A stretch of DNA of 64,000 nucleotides from Flagellimonas onchidii (GTDB lineage Bacteria > Bacteroidota > Bacteroidia > Flavobacteriales > Flavobacteriaceae), in assembly GCF_004804315.1 (NCBI RefSeq), contig NZ_SRXX01000001.1:372001-436000 (forward strand). Reading direction: 5' to 3'. How positions within the stretch are numbered: the stretch's first letter is position 1; each line of letters opens with the position of its first letter. The notes beneath the pieces were generated by a model. That model searched no databases and was not told the DNA's origin. It saw nothing but the letters and a program-made list of their open reading frames with translations. Below, piece by piece: positions 1 through 10,485 of the stretch. Position numbers and translations under genes: made by a program.

Positions 1-3000
1 ATGCTATTAGTGCCAGTCAAGGTCAAACACTTCTTTTCACCTATATTGGGCAAAGACCAACAAGTAGGGCTGTAGGTTCAGAGAGCGTAATCAACGTTCA
101 AATGCAAGAGGATACTCAAGCGCTAGAAGAAGTTGTAGTTACGGCTCTTGGTATAAAAAGAGAGAAACAAGCTCTTGGATACGCTGTTAGCGAGGTTGGA
201 GAGGAAGAACTCGAATCACGTCCCGAAGGTGATGTAGCCAGGGTTCTTCAAGGAAAAGCCTCTGGGGTGCAGATTACCAATCAAAGTGGTCTTTCAGGAT
301 CTGGAACCAATGTTGTTATTAGAGGTTTTAGTTCATTCAGCTCTAGTAACCAAGCTCTTTTCATTGTTGACGGCGTGCCATTTAGCACAGACACCAACTC
401 TCAAGGTAGAATAGGTGATCGTAACGACTTTATTAATGGAAACAACGGTTCAAGTAGGTTTTTGGACCTTGACCCAAACAACATTGAAAGCGTAAACGTT
501 CTTAAAGGTTTGGCTGCGGCCACACTATACGGTTCCCAAGGTAGAAACGGGGTTATCCTGATTACTACTAAAGGTGGTTCTTCTAGAGGAGCTGGACCGA
601 AAAAGAATGAGGTCACCATAAACGCCTCCACCTTTTTCAACGAAATCGCTTCATTACCAGATTATCAAGATGAATATGGTAATGGGTTTGACCAATCTTT
701 CGGATGGTTTTTCAGTAACTGGGGGCCAAGCTTTAATAGAGACGGAGCTTCAGGATGGGCTGCACAAAATGCCATTGATGACAACGGAACTTTGGCTCAC
801 CCATACTCTACTGCTGCTGCTGCTACTGGTATTCCAGCGGCTTTCCCAGAATTTCAAGGAGCCAGGTATGAGTGGAGACCTTATGACAGTGTGAAGAACT
901 TCTTTAGAACTGGAACTATCGTAAACACCTCTGTAAACGTAAGAGGGGTTTCCGATGATGGCAATATTGGTTATAATATCAACTATGGTTTCTTAAATGA
1001 CCAAGGTTTTACACCAAACAATAGTGTTAACAGAAATACTTTATCTGTAGGTGGACGTGCTAAGCTGTCCAATAAGTTTACCGTTAATGGAACTTTGAAC
1101 TTTGCAAGAACAAAGTTCGTTTCACCTCCAGTTGCATTAAGTCAAGGTAATGGTGCTACAGGTACAGGTTCTTCAGTTTTTGGAGATCTTTGGTTTACAC
1201 CACGTAGTATTGATGTTGTAGGACTTCCTTTCCAAAACCCTGTTACCGGTGGAAGTGTTTATTACAGACAGAACAACTCTATACAACACCCATTATGGAC
1301 TGTTGCCAATGCAGAGTCACAACAGCACACCAACAGGGTCTTTGGTAGCGCTACTGTTCAATACGAGATTAACGATAACCTGAACTTGGTATATCGCGCA
1401 GGTATTGATGTGTATAGTGAAAACAATATTCAGTCCCAAAACAAGGGAGGTATCAACAGTAACAGTGGTGATGTTCGATTGGCAAGTGGCGTCTACGAAA
1501 CTTGGAACAACACCAACACTATTTGGGACCACAACTTAGTTTTGAACGGTTCATTTGCAATTACGGACAAAATCAACACCAACTTCAACGTAGGTGGTAC
1601 ATCTAGGAGAGAAATTTTTGATCAGAATGGTGTGGCCAGTGATGGACAGCAAGTATTCGGTGTTTTGAGGCATTTCAATTTCTTGAATCAAAATGAAATC
1701 CAAACGTTTACTGAGCGTAACATTGTTGGACTTTACGGTCAGGCAGAATTTGATTATGACAGCATGGTTTATCTAACAGTTGCTGCAAGAAACGATTGGG
1801 TATCCAACTTCTCCGTAGCTAACAGGTCTCTTTTCTACCCAAGTGCGAGTATCTCTGTAATTCCAACTAAAATCTTTGATGGATTGAAATCAGAGAACGT
1901 TTTGAACTATTTGAAACTTAGAGCTGGTTACGGAACTTCGGCAAACTTTGATTCATCTGCCTATCCAGTAGCTGCTACACTTCGTTTAGATACGCAGGAT
2001 GCTAGAGATTCAGGAGGAAACAATGTTGTAACCAACACAAACACCCTTCTACTAGGAAACCCTGATTTGAAGCCTGAAAGATTGGACGAGTTTGAAGTGG
2101 GAATTGAAACCCGTTGGTGGGATGGAAGAATCACGTTGGATGCTTCAGCTTACAACAGGATTACAAAAGATTTGATTATCCGTCGTCCATTGGATCCAGC
2201 AACTGGTTTTGACAGAACATTTACCAATATTGGTGAAATCAACCTTCAAGGATTGGAAGCTGATTTGGGAATCAACTGGTTTAGAAGCTCTAGTGAAGGT
2301 GGCTTTAGCTGGTCTACAGACCTCAACTTTACCACTTATGAAAGTGAAGTAAAAGATTTGGGTGTAGATACAGATCAAATCATCTACTCTGGTTTTTCCA
2401 ACTTAGGAAACGCTGCTATCGAGGGTGAGCCTCTTGGTGTACTTTTCGGTGGTCGCATACTGCAAGATGACAATGGCGATTTTGTTGTAGGTTCTGATGG
2501 CAACTATGTTGATGCTCCAAATGATGGAATCATTGGAGATCCGAATCCGGATTGGGTTGCTAACGTAAGAAACAGTATATCGTATAAAAACTTCACATTA
2601 GGGTTCCAATGGAACTATACCCAAGGTGGTGATGTTTACTCATCAACTATTTCTACTTTGCTGGGAAGAGGTCTAATTACCGAAACCTTAAATCGTGAAG
2701 ACACATATATTTTGCCAGGTGTTGATTCTAACGGTAATCCAAACAACCGCCAGATCAATAACTCTACATTTTGGTTCAGCAACATTCTTTTTGGACCAAA
2801 CGAATTGCAAGTATATGACGCTACTACTCTAAGACTACAAGAAGCTTCTTTCAGCTATTCTGTACCTCAAAAATTCTTGGACAAGACACCTTTCGGATCT
2901 TTGTCATTCACGGTTTCAGGGCAGAACTTGTGGTTTAGAGCTTTCAATACTCCAAAAGGAGCAAACTTTGACCCAAATACCTCTGGTACTGGAGTTGGTA

Positions 3001-3074
3001 ACGGATTTGGTTTTGATTTCATCAACGGTCCGAGCTCAAGGAGATATGGTTTAAGCGTAAAAGCAACATTCTAA
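1..3074 (+). CDS. SusC/RagA-family TonB-linked outer-membrane receptor (5' end outside window)
   Basis: TonB-dependent beta-barrel that imports oligomeric nutrients through the outer membrane together with a SusD lipoprotein. The reading frame is open from base 3 upstream of the first ATG at 102, and those residues look like the end of a carboxypeptidase-D-like N-terminal domain, so the gene starts before the window. Next come the typical SusC segment EEVVVTALGIKREK, a plug domain (GVQI, VIRG, LFIVDGVPF motifs) and a long barrel ending in an aromatic residue (VKATF). At least 1023 residues are visible, close to the usual length. The SusD-type gene starts about 16 bp downstream, so the two are probably co-transcribed. 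The substrate cannot be told, since no carbohydrate-active enzyme is adjacent. Confidence 0.95.
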   Translation, partial: AISASQGQTLLFTYIGQRPTSRAVGSESVINVQMQEDTQALEEVVVTALGIKREKQALGYAVSEVGEEELESRPEGDVARVLQGKASGVQITNQSGLSGSGTNVVIRGFSSFSSSNQALFIVDGVPFSTDTNSQGRIGDRNDFINGNNGSSRFLDLDPNNIESVNVLKGLAAATLYGSQGRNGVILITTKGGSSRGAGPKKNEVTINASTFFNEIASLPDYQDEYGNGFDQSFGWFFSNWGPSFNRDGASGWAAQNAIDDNGTLAHPYSTAAAATGIPAAFPEFQGARYEWRPYDSVKNFFRTGTIVNTSVNVRGVSDDGNIGYNINYGFLNDQGFTPNNSVNRNTLSVGGRAKLSNKFTVNGTLNFARTKFVSPPVALSQGNGATGTGSSVFGDLWFTPRSIDVVGLPFQNPVTGGSVYYRQNNSIQHPLWTVANAESQQHTNRVFGSATVQYEINDNLNLVYRAGIDVYSENNIQSQNKGGINSNSGDVRLASGVYETWNNTNTIWDHNLVLNGSFAITDKINTNFNVGGTSRREIFDQNGVASDGQQVFGVLRHFNFLNQNEIQTFTERNIVGLYGQAEFDYDSMVYLTVAARNDWVSNFSVANRSLFYPSASISVIPTKIFDGLKSENVLNYLKLRAGYGTSANFDSSAYPVAATLRLDTQDARDSGGNNVVTNTNTLLLGNPDLKPERLDEFEVGIETRWWDGRITLDASAYNRITKDLIIRRPLDPATGFDRTFTNIGEINLQGLEADLGINWFRSSSEGGFSWSTDLNFTTYESEVKDLGVDTDQIIYSGFSNLGNAAIEGEPLGVLFGGRILQDDNGDFVVGSDGNYVDAPNDGIIGDPNPDWVANVRNSISYKNFTLGFQWNYTQGGDVYSSTISTLLGRGLITETLNREDTYILPGVDSNGNPNNRQINNSTFWFSNILFGPNELQVYDATTLRLQEASFSYSVPQKFLDKTPFGSLSFTVSGQNLWFRAFNTPKGANFDPNTSGTGVGNGFGFDFINGPSSRRYGLSVKATF

Positions 3075-3090
3075 GAAAAAATTGATGATA

Positions 3091-4797
3091 ATGAAAAACA
3101 TAAATAAAATTTTAGTATTCTCACTTTTGGCAGGTGTATTGGCCACGTCTTGTGAGACTACCGAGTTAGACCTTACGCAAGACCCTAACTTTCTTACACC
3201 AGATCAAGCTGGAGCAGATTTTTATCTAAATTCTATTCAAGAGGATTTTGTTAGAAGTTTTGAGGGTGATGCAGATTTCGATAATAATGACAATTGGGCA
3301 TCCGGAGGTAACACCAATGGTGATGGTTTCAACCTATTCGGTATGGAGCTTACCAGGATCATGAACCTTAACGGGCGTCAATATGTAAGTGCTTATCAAG
3401 CATCTGACAATGATGATGAATGGAGTAATACATATGAAGGTGTTCTTGTAGACATCAGAAGAATGACTCCTTTGGCTGTAGAAGGAGAATTGACCCACCA
3501 CATAGGTATATCTCAGTTCATTGAAGCTTTCCTAATGGTTACCATGGTAGACTTCTTCGGAGATGTTCCATATAGCGAGGCAATCATCGAAGGTAATCTT
3601 AATCCAACGGTTGATCCTGGAGCGGATATCTATAACGCTGCATTGACACTTTTAGATCAAGCGATTGCTAACTTTAGAAGTACTCCGGCCGCAGAGCCTC
3701 AGTTAGATTTCTTTTATGGAAATGATTATGACAAGTGGGAAAATGCTGCCAACACGCTTAAAATGAGAATTTATGTGCAGCGCAGACTTGTTGATCCAAA
3801 TGCATTGGCAAGCTTTAATGCCATAGTGGATTCTGGAGATTATATCACTGACACGGCTGACGATTTTGAATACAACTGGCCAGCGTCCAGTGCCACACAA
3901 CCAGATGCTAGACATCCAAGATATGGGTTGAACTATCAAGCTGCTGGTGCAGGTGATTACCAGTCTAACTGGTTGATGAACCTAATGGACACTACTGATG
4001 ATCCCCGTATTAGATATTATTTCTACAGACAATCTGAAAATGTTCCAGGAAATGGAGTAGCTCCCGACGAAGAAACATTGAACTGCTCTTTAGAAACTGC
4101 TCCCCAGCATTATGTTAATGGAGGCTTTACTTTCTGTAATCTTCCAAATGGCTATTGGGGTAGGGACCACGGAGATACCGACGGTACACCTCCAGATGGT
4201 TTCTTAAGAACTACATTTGGAACCTATCCAGTAGGCGGAAGGTTTGACGATGATAGCTTCCAGGGAATTAGCACAACATCAGGTGGCGCAGGAACGGGAG
4301 TAACTCCACTTTTAACGGCTTTTGGTGTAGATTTTATGAAAGCGGAAATGGCACTTGTTGCTGGTAATGTTCCTGCTGCAAGAATGGCATTGATCGACGG
4401 CTTCAACAAAAACTTGGCAAAAGTACAGGCTTTCTTGTCTGGTAGAGAAGCTGGAGCTGATTTATCCTTTGCTCCCACCGAAGCACAAATAACTCTTTAT
4501 AGAGATACATTCTTGGCAGCTTTTGATGATGCAGACCTTGAAGGTAAGTGGGATGTTTTCGCCGAGCAGTATTGGATTGCTTTCTTTGGAAACGGTGTAG
4601 ATCCATACAACTTTTACAGAAGAACCGGTTACCCTACTACGCTTCAGCCTAATTTGGAGCCAGATCCTGGTACTTTCATTAGATCATTGTACTATCCTTC
4701 AAATTCTGTAAACAACAACTCTAACATCAGTCAAAAGCTGAATCAGTCACAGCCAGTTTTCTGGGATACCAATGGCAGTGCACCTGAGGCCAATTAA
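3091..4797 (+). CDS. SusD/RagB-family nutrient-binding outer-membrane lipoprotein
   Basis: Surface lipoprotein that forms the lid of the SusC channel and binds the imported ligand. From the ATG at 3091 the protein has a lipoprotein signal peptide with lipobox LATSC (Cys21), followed by a SusD-like mainly helical, TPR-like fold. Signs of the family are an N-terminal DLTQDPN segment, the helix region with VDFFGDVPYSEAI, and a C-terminal YWIAFFGNGVDPYNFYRRTGYP block. It is about 568 residues, at the long end for SusD. ATG codons at 3085 and 3091 are both possible; 3091 gives the cleanest signal peptide. It follows the SusC gene directly and precedes another lipoprotein in the same operon. Confidence 0.93.
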   Translation: MKNINKILVFSLLAGVLATSCETTELDLTQDPNFLTPDQAGADFYLNSIQEDFVRSFEGDADFDNNDNWASGGNTNGDGFNLFGMELTRIMNLNGRQYVSAYQASDNDDEWSNTYEGVLVDIRRMTPLAVEGELTHHIGISQFIEAFLMVTMVDFFGDVPYSEAIIEGNLNPTVDPGADIYNAALTLLDQAIANFRSTPAAEPQLDFFYGNDYDKWENAANTLKMRIYVQRRLVDPNALASFNAIVDSGDYITDTADDFEYNWPASSATQPDARHPRYGLNYQAAGAGDYQSNWLMNLMDTTDDPRIRYYFYRQSENVPGNGVAPDEETLNCSLETAPQHYVNGGFTFCNLPNGYWGRDHGDTDGTPPDGFLRTTFGTYPVGGRFDDDSFQGISTTSGGAGTGVTPLLTAFGVDFMKAEMALVAGNVPAARMALIDGFNKNLAKVQAFLSGREAGADLSFAPTEAQITLYRDTFLAAFDDADLEGKWDVFAEQYWIAFFGNGVDPYNFYRRTGYPTTLQPNLEPDPGTFIRSLYYPSNSVNNNSNISQKLNQSQPVFWDTNGSAPEAN

Positions 4798-4826
4798 TAA
4801 TTGCTGTGACTAAAAAATTAGAAATT

Positions 4827-6161
4827 ATGAGAAAAACAAAAAATATATTTCTTTCAGCTACGGCCTTCCTTCTTGCATTGGGTTGTAGTGAAGATGACAA
4901 GATAACCTTGGACGTTCAGGAGAACGTTGCAAGGGGAGCTGTCCTAAGAACCATAACAAATACAGGGTCTTATAATATGTTCGACCTCTCTAGGGAGTTC
5001 AACCTAACGATAGAGGAACAAGATGTTGAGCTCGGAGCTCTCCTTGATCGTGTTGAAATGACTCTAAGCTTTGTTGATAACAATGTTCCTTCAGGAGGTA
5101 CTGACAATTCTGTGGACAAAGCAACATTGGCCACTGTTCCGGCAAGTGATTTTACTGCTGGGGATTCAGGGTTACCTCGATTTGATTATACTTTGACACT
5201 TCAACAAGCGTTGACAACAACAGGTATTGACATCACCGAAATTCTTCCTGGAGATCAGTTTGTTATGGATCTTGAGTTGTTTCTAACCGATGGCAACTCC
5301 TATTCTGCAGCAGATGCTACTGGAAACGTTAGTGGAGGTTCATTCTTCAGCTCACCATTTCAGTACACAAAAACTATCAGTGATGGAATTAGCTTTTTGC
5401 TTCCATTCCAAAATGATGGTATAAATGTAGCTGACAAAACCGGTATCAATATCGCTGAAGGTGCTGTAAACGATGATTACTCAGTTACCGTATTGATTGA
5501 CGATGACAACGATGGTGATTTATTGGAGACGCTTAATATCTACAGAGAGTTTATTGATAGAACCGTTGAAGAGGGAGATCCTAACCTTTCTGAAGAAGAA
5601 ACTTTGTTCGAAACTTATGACATTTCAAGTTTAACTTCTGATGAAGGCGTGAGAACTCTTGAGCTTACCTATACTCTAGATCAACTTTATGGAAGTGACA
5701 TCGAATTCGATGACCTTGGTGTGAATGACGAATTCCGTTTACGTTACGAAATTATCACTGCAGACGGAAGGGTTGTCACCACAACTTCTGATGGAACCGA
5801 GTATTTTGTATTGATCAACGTACTTGAATGTAAGCTATTGAATGCAGATGCTCCATTCCCAGGAGAATACACCATTAACTTCTTCGATAGCTTTGGAGGC
5901 GGTTGGGATGGTGCTACTATCGATGTTTCTGTTGACGGTTCTTCCGTAGGGTCATTTACCATCTTGGGTGGTGGTAGTGGTTCTAGAACGTTCACCGTTC
6001 CTGAAGGAGCAACATCGTTAGAGGTTACTTACGTTCCCGGAGACTTCGAAGAAGAGCACAGCTATGTGATCTTGGATCCAAACGGTAACCAGGCCGCAGC
6101 TGATCCAGGTGGTGCGCTAGGTCCTGTTGTAGGCCCTATCGGTATAGCTGTTTGTGAATAA
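4827..6161 (+). CDS. SusE/SusF-position surface lipoprotein of the SusCD operon
   Basis: Lipoprotein of unknown ligand, probably on the cell surface as an accessory binding protein of the receptor pair. The ATG at 4827 gives a signal peptide ending in lipobox LALGC (Cys20); an earlier in-frame GTG at 4806 would only add seven residues before the signal. The middle is beta-rich with acidic DDDNDGD stretches. The C-terminus carries a module with the motif FDSFGGGWDGA followed by a glycine/serine beta region, which resembles modules in secreted Bacteroidota proteins. It sits about 30 bp after the SusD gene and is closed by a strong terminator. The SusE/F label rests on position and architecture, not on recognised homology. 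Confidence 0.75.
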   Translation: MRKTKNIFLSATAFLLALGCSEDDKITLDVQENVARGAVLRTITNTGSYNMFDLSREFNLTIEEQDVELGALLDRVEMTLSFVDNNVPSGGTDNSVDKATLATVPASDFTAGDSGLPRFDYTLTLQQALTTTGIDITEILPGDQFVMDLELFLTDGNSYSAADATGNVSGGSFFSSPFQYTKTISDGISFLLPFQNDGINVADKTGINIAEGAVNDDYSVTVLIDDDNDGDLLETLNIYREFIDRTVEEGDPNLSEEETLFETYDISSLTSDEGVRTLELTYTLDQLYGSDIEFDDLGVNDEFRLRYEIITADGRVVTTTSDGTEYFVLINVLECKLLNADAPFPGEYTINFFDSFGGGWDGATIDVSVDGSSVGSFTILGGGSGSRTFTVPEGATSLEVTYVPGDFEEEHSYVILDPNGNQAAADPGGALGPVVGPIGIAVCE

Positions 6162-6180
6162 ACAAAACAATTTTACCATA

Positions 6181-6209
6181 AAAAAGGCACCCAAATGGGT
6201 GCCTTTTTT
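6181..6209 (+). terminator. Rho-independent terminator after the SusCD operon
   Basis: Perfect hairpin with arms AAAAAGGCACCC (6181-6192) and GGGTGCCTTTTT, a 4-base AAAT loop and a T-run, starting 20 bp after the stop codon. It separates the SusCD lipoprotein operon from the VCBS lipoprotein gene, which therefore likely has its own promoter in the otherwise featureless 6210-6360 gap. Confidence 0.9.
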
Positions 6210-6360
6210 CTTTAGTTTTCATACGGTGAACTAATTTAGATTTTCAAACAGGCTGATTATGTCCTCTAATTGTAATTTATCCGGATTGTTTGACACTAAT
6301 AAATGACAGTTTTTCATCAACCAATAGGCTGACGAACATTAATTATAGTATATTTCTTCA

Positions 6361-9300
6361 ATGGAAGCATTAGTCAAAAAAACTAAAGTCCTACTACTTG
6401 CGATATCCCTTCTACTGGTCAACGGATGCCATACAAAACCAAAGGATGTAGAATCCCCCGAAGCATCAAAGTCTTCAATTACTCAGCAACCTTTATTCAA
6501 AAAACTTGGAACATCATCTACCAATATTGATTTTGCCAATACTATTCAGCACGATGTATCCACTATGCACAACCTCTTCGACTATGACTACTTCTATAAT
6601 GGTGCAGGAGTAGGCGTGGAAGATTTAAACAATGATGGACTTCTAGATATTGTCTTTTGCGGAAACCAAGTACCAAATCGCGTATATTTCAATCAAGGTG
6701 ATCTTAAATTCACCGACGTTACCGAAACCTCGGGAATAAGTCGTAAAAAACATTGGTCCAACGGAATCACTTTTGCCGACGTCAACAACGATGGTTGGAT
6801 GGACATCTACATTTCCCAAGGAGGGCCAAACTCAAGGGAAAACCGAAAAAATTTACTTTTCATCAATCAAAAAGATGGAAGCTTTTCCGAAAAAGCTGAA
6901 GAATACGGATTGGACGATATGGGAATCAGCACACAATCTGCTTTTTTGGATTATGACAACGATGGCGATTTGGATTGCATTGTAATGAACGAGAACGAAC
7001 TTTATGGTTTGGATCCTATTAGTTTGAACAAATACGCTAAATCCAACGAGGAAAACATTTATTATAATTCATCACATCTATACCGAAACGATAACGGTAA
7101 ATTCAAAGACATTACCAAAGAGGCTGGATTGGAAAAACCCATATTTGGTCTAGGTCTCATGGTTTCGGACATCAATGAAGATGGTTGGATGGACATCTAT
7201 ATGGCCAGTGACTATTATTTACCCGATGTACTTTACATCAACAATAAAAATGGCACCTTCTCAGATCAAATCAAGAAGACCACCAACCAAATCTCATTTT
7301 ATGGCATGGGAATCGACGTTGCCGATATCAACAACGATGCCCTTCAAGACATTTTTGTGTTGGATATGGCTGCCAATGACCATGTAAGGTCAAAAACTTT
7401 AATGGCGTCAATGAGCACGGGGCGATTTGATTATTTGGTCAACAAAGCAGATTTTCAATACCAATACATGTACAACTCCCTTCAAAAAAATATGGGGAAC
7501 CTAAAGTTCAACAATATAGCCCAAATGTCAGGTGTGGCTAACACTGATTGGAGCTGGTCCGTATTGATGAACGATTTTGACCTCGACGGCCATAAAGAAA
7601 TCCATGTGACCAATGGATACCGGCGCTACGCTTTGGACAACGACCTACAAAGGCAGGTTTTTGAAGCTCGTCAAAAATATGGCAATAATGTACCCTTGGC
7701 CATAAAACAACAACTTTACAACGCTATGCCCTCGGAGAAGCTGCCCAATATTATGTACAAAAGAAATTCAGAGTTACATTTTGAAAATGTTTCCTCGGAC
7801 TGGGGATTGGACGATTTTTCTTTTAGCAATGGCGCTGTATCGGCAGATTTGGATAATGATGGCGACTTTGACCTGATTATCAACAACATGGATGACCGTG
7901 CTTTCATCTATCAAAATCTCTCCGTAGAAGAAGAAACCGGAAACTACCTCAAAGTAATTGCCAATGGCGATGCTTCCGAAGAGTTCGCAAAGGTTATGAT
8001 CAATGTTGGCGAACAAGCGCAATTCATAGAAATAAAACGTGTACGGGGTTACAGATCATCACAGGAAAATAATGCCCTATTTGGGCTTGGAGAGGCAAAA
8101 ATGATAGATACCGTAACAGTCTATTGGAGAAACGGGAAAATGGAACAAAAAACCAACGTCCCTGCGAATACCACACTTACATTTCTTAAAAAAGACGCCA
8201 AAACACCCTATAGGACAGATAATAAAGAAGGTTACTTTCAAAAAACACCAAACGGTAATTTTGGGGTAGATTTTGTACATAAAGAAAATGTTTACGACGA
8301 TTTTGAAGATGAAATATTATTGCCTTACAAGCAATCCAACCTAGGACCGTTCATTTCAAAAGGAGATGTGAACAATGATGGCTTCATGGATTTTTATGTC
8401 GGTGGTGCCTCAGGACAAGCTGGTCAAATCTATCTACAGACCGCATCGGGTTTTACCAAAGGTAACTCCCCTGCCCTTTCCAATGATGCGCAATTTGAAG
8501 ATATGGAATCGATGTTCTTCGATTTTGACAACGACAACGATCTCGATTTATATGTTACCAGTGGAGGTAATGAGTTTGCGGAACACTCCTCTTATCATAC
8601 CGACAGAATTTATATCAATAATGGTAAGGGCCAGTTCAGCAGACTTGGGAGCGACGCCCTTGGCTCTTTCCCCAAAAATGGAAAAGCAGTAAGTTTTATT
8701 GATTTTGACCAAGATGGTGACAAAGATATTCTGGTGGGCAACAGGATTATACCAAAAATGTATCCAAACCATCAACCATCAGCACTGTTCGAAAACGTAA
8801 ATGGCGAGCTTATTGAGGCCACCGAAAAGGTCGTTCCAGAATTTTTGGATTTTGGTATCGTAAACGACATTCTCACCACAGATGTCAATAATGACGGATG
8901 GATGGACTTTATTGCCGTTGGCGAATGGACCGGTATAGGTGTTTTTATTAATAATAAAGGAACTTTTAAAAACGTTGGTCAAGAAAATAATGCTTTAAAA
9001 GAAAAGGGATGGTGGTTTTCAGTCAATGAAACTGACATAAACAATGACGGTTTAAAAGACTATATCATCGGAAATATAGGCCTTAATATTAAGTTCAAAG
9101 CTTCCCCAGAAAAACCGTTTAAAATCTATGCCACCGATTTTGATGACAACGGCACCAACGATATTGTGTTGAGCAAAAAATATAACGGGGCTTATGTTCC
9201 CGTACGCGGCAGGGAGTGTTCCTCTCAGCAAATGCCCTTTATAAAACAAAAATTTGAAACCTATACCGAATTTGCCAATGCAAGCCTTTCAGATATTTAT

Positions 9301-9714
9301 GGTGAAAAATTGAATTCATCTTACGAAAATAGTGTCACCCAGTTTGAATCTGTTTTATTGATCAACAAAGGTGATGGTAATTTTGAAAAAAAGTTACTCC
9401 CAACGGAAGCACAAACATTTCCTTTGTTGGATTGTGTTTTCATCGACCTGAACCAAGACGGTTTTGAAGATGTCATAACCGCCGGAAATATTTACGAGAC
9501 AGAAGTGGAGACCCCTCGTTTGGATGCTATCTCAGGTGTTGTGCTCTTATCAAATGGAAAAGATGGATATCAACCCCTTTCGCACGAAGATTCTGGATTG
9601 TTTTTGGACGGAAATGTCAAAAGCATTGAACTTATTGAAGGTCCCAACAACACAAAATACTTACTTAGTGCCGCAAACAATGGGGCATTGACAATCTATA
9701 AAGTTTCTTCTTAA
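6361..9714 (+). CDS. VCBS/FG-GAP-repeat and ASPIC/UnbV-domain lipoprotein
   Basis: Large surface or periplasmic lipoprotein (1117 residues) predicted to fold into calcium-stabilised beta-propellers. The signal peptide ends in LLVNGC (Cys23). About fourteen calcium-loop motifs of the form DxNxDGxxD are visible, among them DLNNDGLLD, DVNNDGWMD, DYDNDGDLD, DFDNDNDLD, DFDQDGDKD and DLNQDGFED. Near residues 555-600 lies an ASPIC/UnbV-like segment (RGYRSSQ, LFGLGEA, VTVYWRNGK). Two propeller blocks thus flank the ASPIC domain. Proteins of this size and order often accompany SusC/SusD genes in Flavobacteriia, but their biochemical role is not established. It lies 150 bp after the SusCD terminator on the same strand, so it may serve the same uptake system under a separate promoter. 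Confidence 0.88.
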   Translation: MEALVKKTKVLLLAISLLLVNGCHTKPKDVESPEASKSSITQQPLFKKLGTSSTNIDFANTIQHDVSTMHNLFDYDYFYNGAGVGVEDLNNDGLLDIVFCGNQVPNRVYFNQGDLKFTDVTETSGISRKKHWSNGITFADVNNDGWMDIYISQGGPNSRENRKNLLFINQKDGSFSEKAEEYGLDDMGISTQSAFLDYDNDGDLDCIVMNENELYGLDPISLNKYAKSNEENIYYNSSHLYRNDNGKFKDITKEAGLEKPIFGLGLMVSDINEDGWMDIYMASDYYLPDVLYINNKNGTFSDQIKKTTNQISFYGMGIDVADINNDALQDIFVLDMAANDHVRSKTLMASMSTGRFDYLVNKADFQYQYMYNSLQKNMGNLKFNNIAQMSGVANTDWSWSVLMNDFDLDGHKEIHVTNGYRRYALDNDLQRQVFEARQKYGNNVPLAIKQQLYNAMPSEKLPNIMYKRNSELHFENVSSDWGLDDFSFSNGAVSADLDNDGDFDLIINNMDDRAFIYQNLSVEEETGNYLKVIANGDASEEFAKVMINVGEQAQFIEIKRVRGYRSSQENNALFGLGEAKMIDTVTVYWRNGKMEQKTNVPANTTLTFLKKDAKTPYRTDNKEGYFQKTPNGNFGVDFVHKENVYDDFEDEILLPYKQSNLGPFISKGDVNNDGFMDFYVGGASGQAGQIYLQTASGFTKGNSPALSNDAQFEDMESMFFDFDNDNDLDLYVTSGGNEFAEHSSYHTDRIYINNGKGQFSRLGSDALGSFPKNGKAVSFIDFDQDGDKDILVGNRIIPKMYPNHQPSALFENVNGELIEATEKVVPEFLDFGIVNDILTTDVNNDGWMDFIAVGEWTGIGVFINNKGTFKNVGQENNALKEKGWWFSVNETDINNDGLKDYIIGNIGLNIKFKASPEKPFKIYATDFDDNGTNDIVLSKKYNGAYVPVRGRECSSQQMPFIKQKFETYTEFANASLSDIYGEKLNSSYENSVTQFESVLLINKGDGNFEKKLLPTEAQTFPLLDCVFIDLNQDGFEDVITAGNIYETEVETPRLDAISGVVLLSNGKDGYQPLSHEDSGLFLDGNVKSIELIEGPNNTKYLLSAANNGALTIYKVSS

Positions 9715-9753
9715 GCAGAAGTAACTTACCTTGCGCCAAAATTGAAAGATACC

Positions 9754-10485
9754 ATGAGCAACCAAATCTATGGAATAAGGGCAATTCTCGAAGCCATCCA
9801 TGCCGAGCAACCCATAAACAAGATATTTCTTCAAAAAGGGCTTGGCGGGGAGTTGTTCAAGGAACTGGAAACCGAAATCCGTAAAAATGGCCTCAGCAGT
9901 TCGTATGTTCCCATTGAAAAGCTGAACCGATTAACAAAAAACAACCATCAAGGGGCTGTTGCGAATATTTCTCCCGTTGCGTTTCACAATTTTGAGGATT
10001 TGGTCGAGAAGGTCCTCGAAAATGATAAAACCCCTTTCTTTTTACTATTGGATCAAGTCTCCGATGTCCGAAATTTTGGTGCCATCATAAGAACGGCTGA
10101 ATGTTGTGGTGTCGATGCCATCATTGTTCCGAAAAATGGAACGGCCCCCATAACCGATGACACGGTCAAAACCTCGGCTGGTGCCGCTTTTAATGTTCCC
10201 ATTGCCAAAGTGGACCATCTAAAAGATGCACTGTTTTACCTTCAGTCTTCAGATATAAAGATCGTTGCTGCTACCGAAAAAGGAAATGACAGCATTTACG
10301 ATATAGACTTTAATCAACCTGCGGCCATTATAATGGGTTCTGAAGACAAAGGCATTTCGCCCTCCATTCTCAATCTTGTGGACCATAAAGCAAAACTTCC
10401 CTTAATGGGTGGAATTGGCTCTTTGAATGTTTCTGTGGCCTGCGGCGTTTTTTTATACGAAGTGGTTCGCCAACGAATGCGTTAA
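9754..10485 (+). CDS. rlmB: 23S rRNA (guanosine-2'-O-)-methyltransferase RlmB, TrmH family
   Basis: SpoU/TrmH-type RNA 2'-O-methyltransferase; RlmB modifies G2251 in the peptidyl-transferase loop of 23S rRNA using SAM. The ATG at 9754 begins MSNQIYGIRAILEAI, the usual RlmB start, so the in-frame TTG at 9742 is not used. An N-terminal RNA-binding domain (residues about 1-75) is followed by the knotted SPOUT domain with the family motifs DQVSDVRNFGAIIRTAECCG, IIMGSEDKGIS and LPLMGGIGSLNVSVACGV. Length is 243 residues, normal for RlmB. A near-consensus -7 box (TACCTTGC) lies about 25 bp upstream, suggesting its own promoter. The closest alternatives are other TrmH-family 2'-O-methyltransferases. 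Confidence 0.93.
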   Translation: MSNQIYGIRAILEAIHAEQPINKIFLQKGLGGELFKELETEIRKNGLSSSYVPIEKLNRLTKNNHQGAVANISPVAFHNFEDLVEKVLENDKTPFFLLLDQVSDVRNFGAIIRTAECCGVDAIIVPKNGTAPITDDTVKTSAGAAFNVPIAKVDHLKDALFYLQSSDIKIVAATEKGNDSIYDIDFNQPAAIIMGSEDKGISPSILNLVDHKAKLPLMGGIGSLNVSVACGVFLYEVVRQRMR

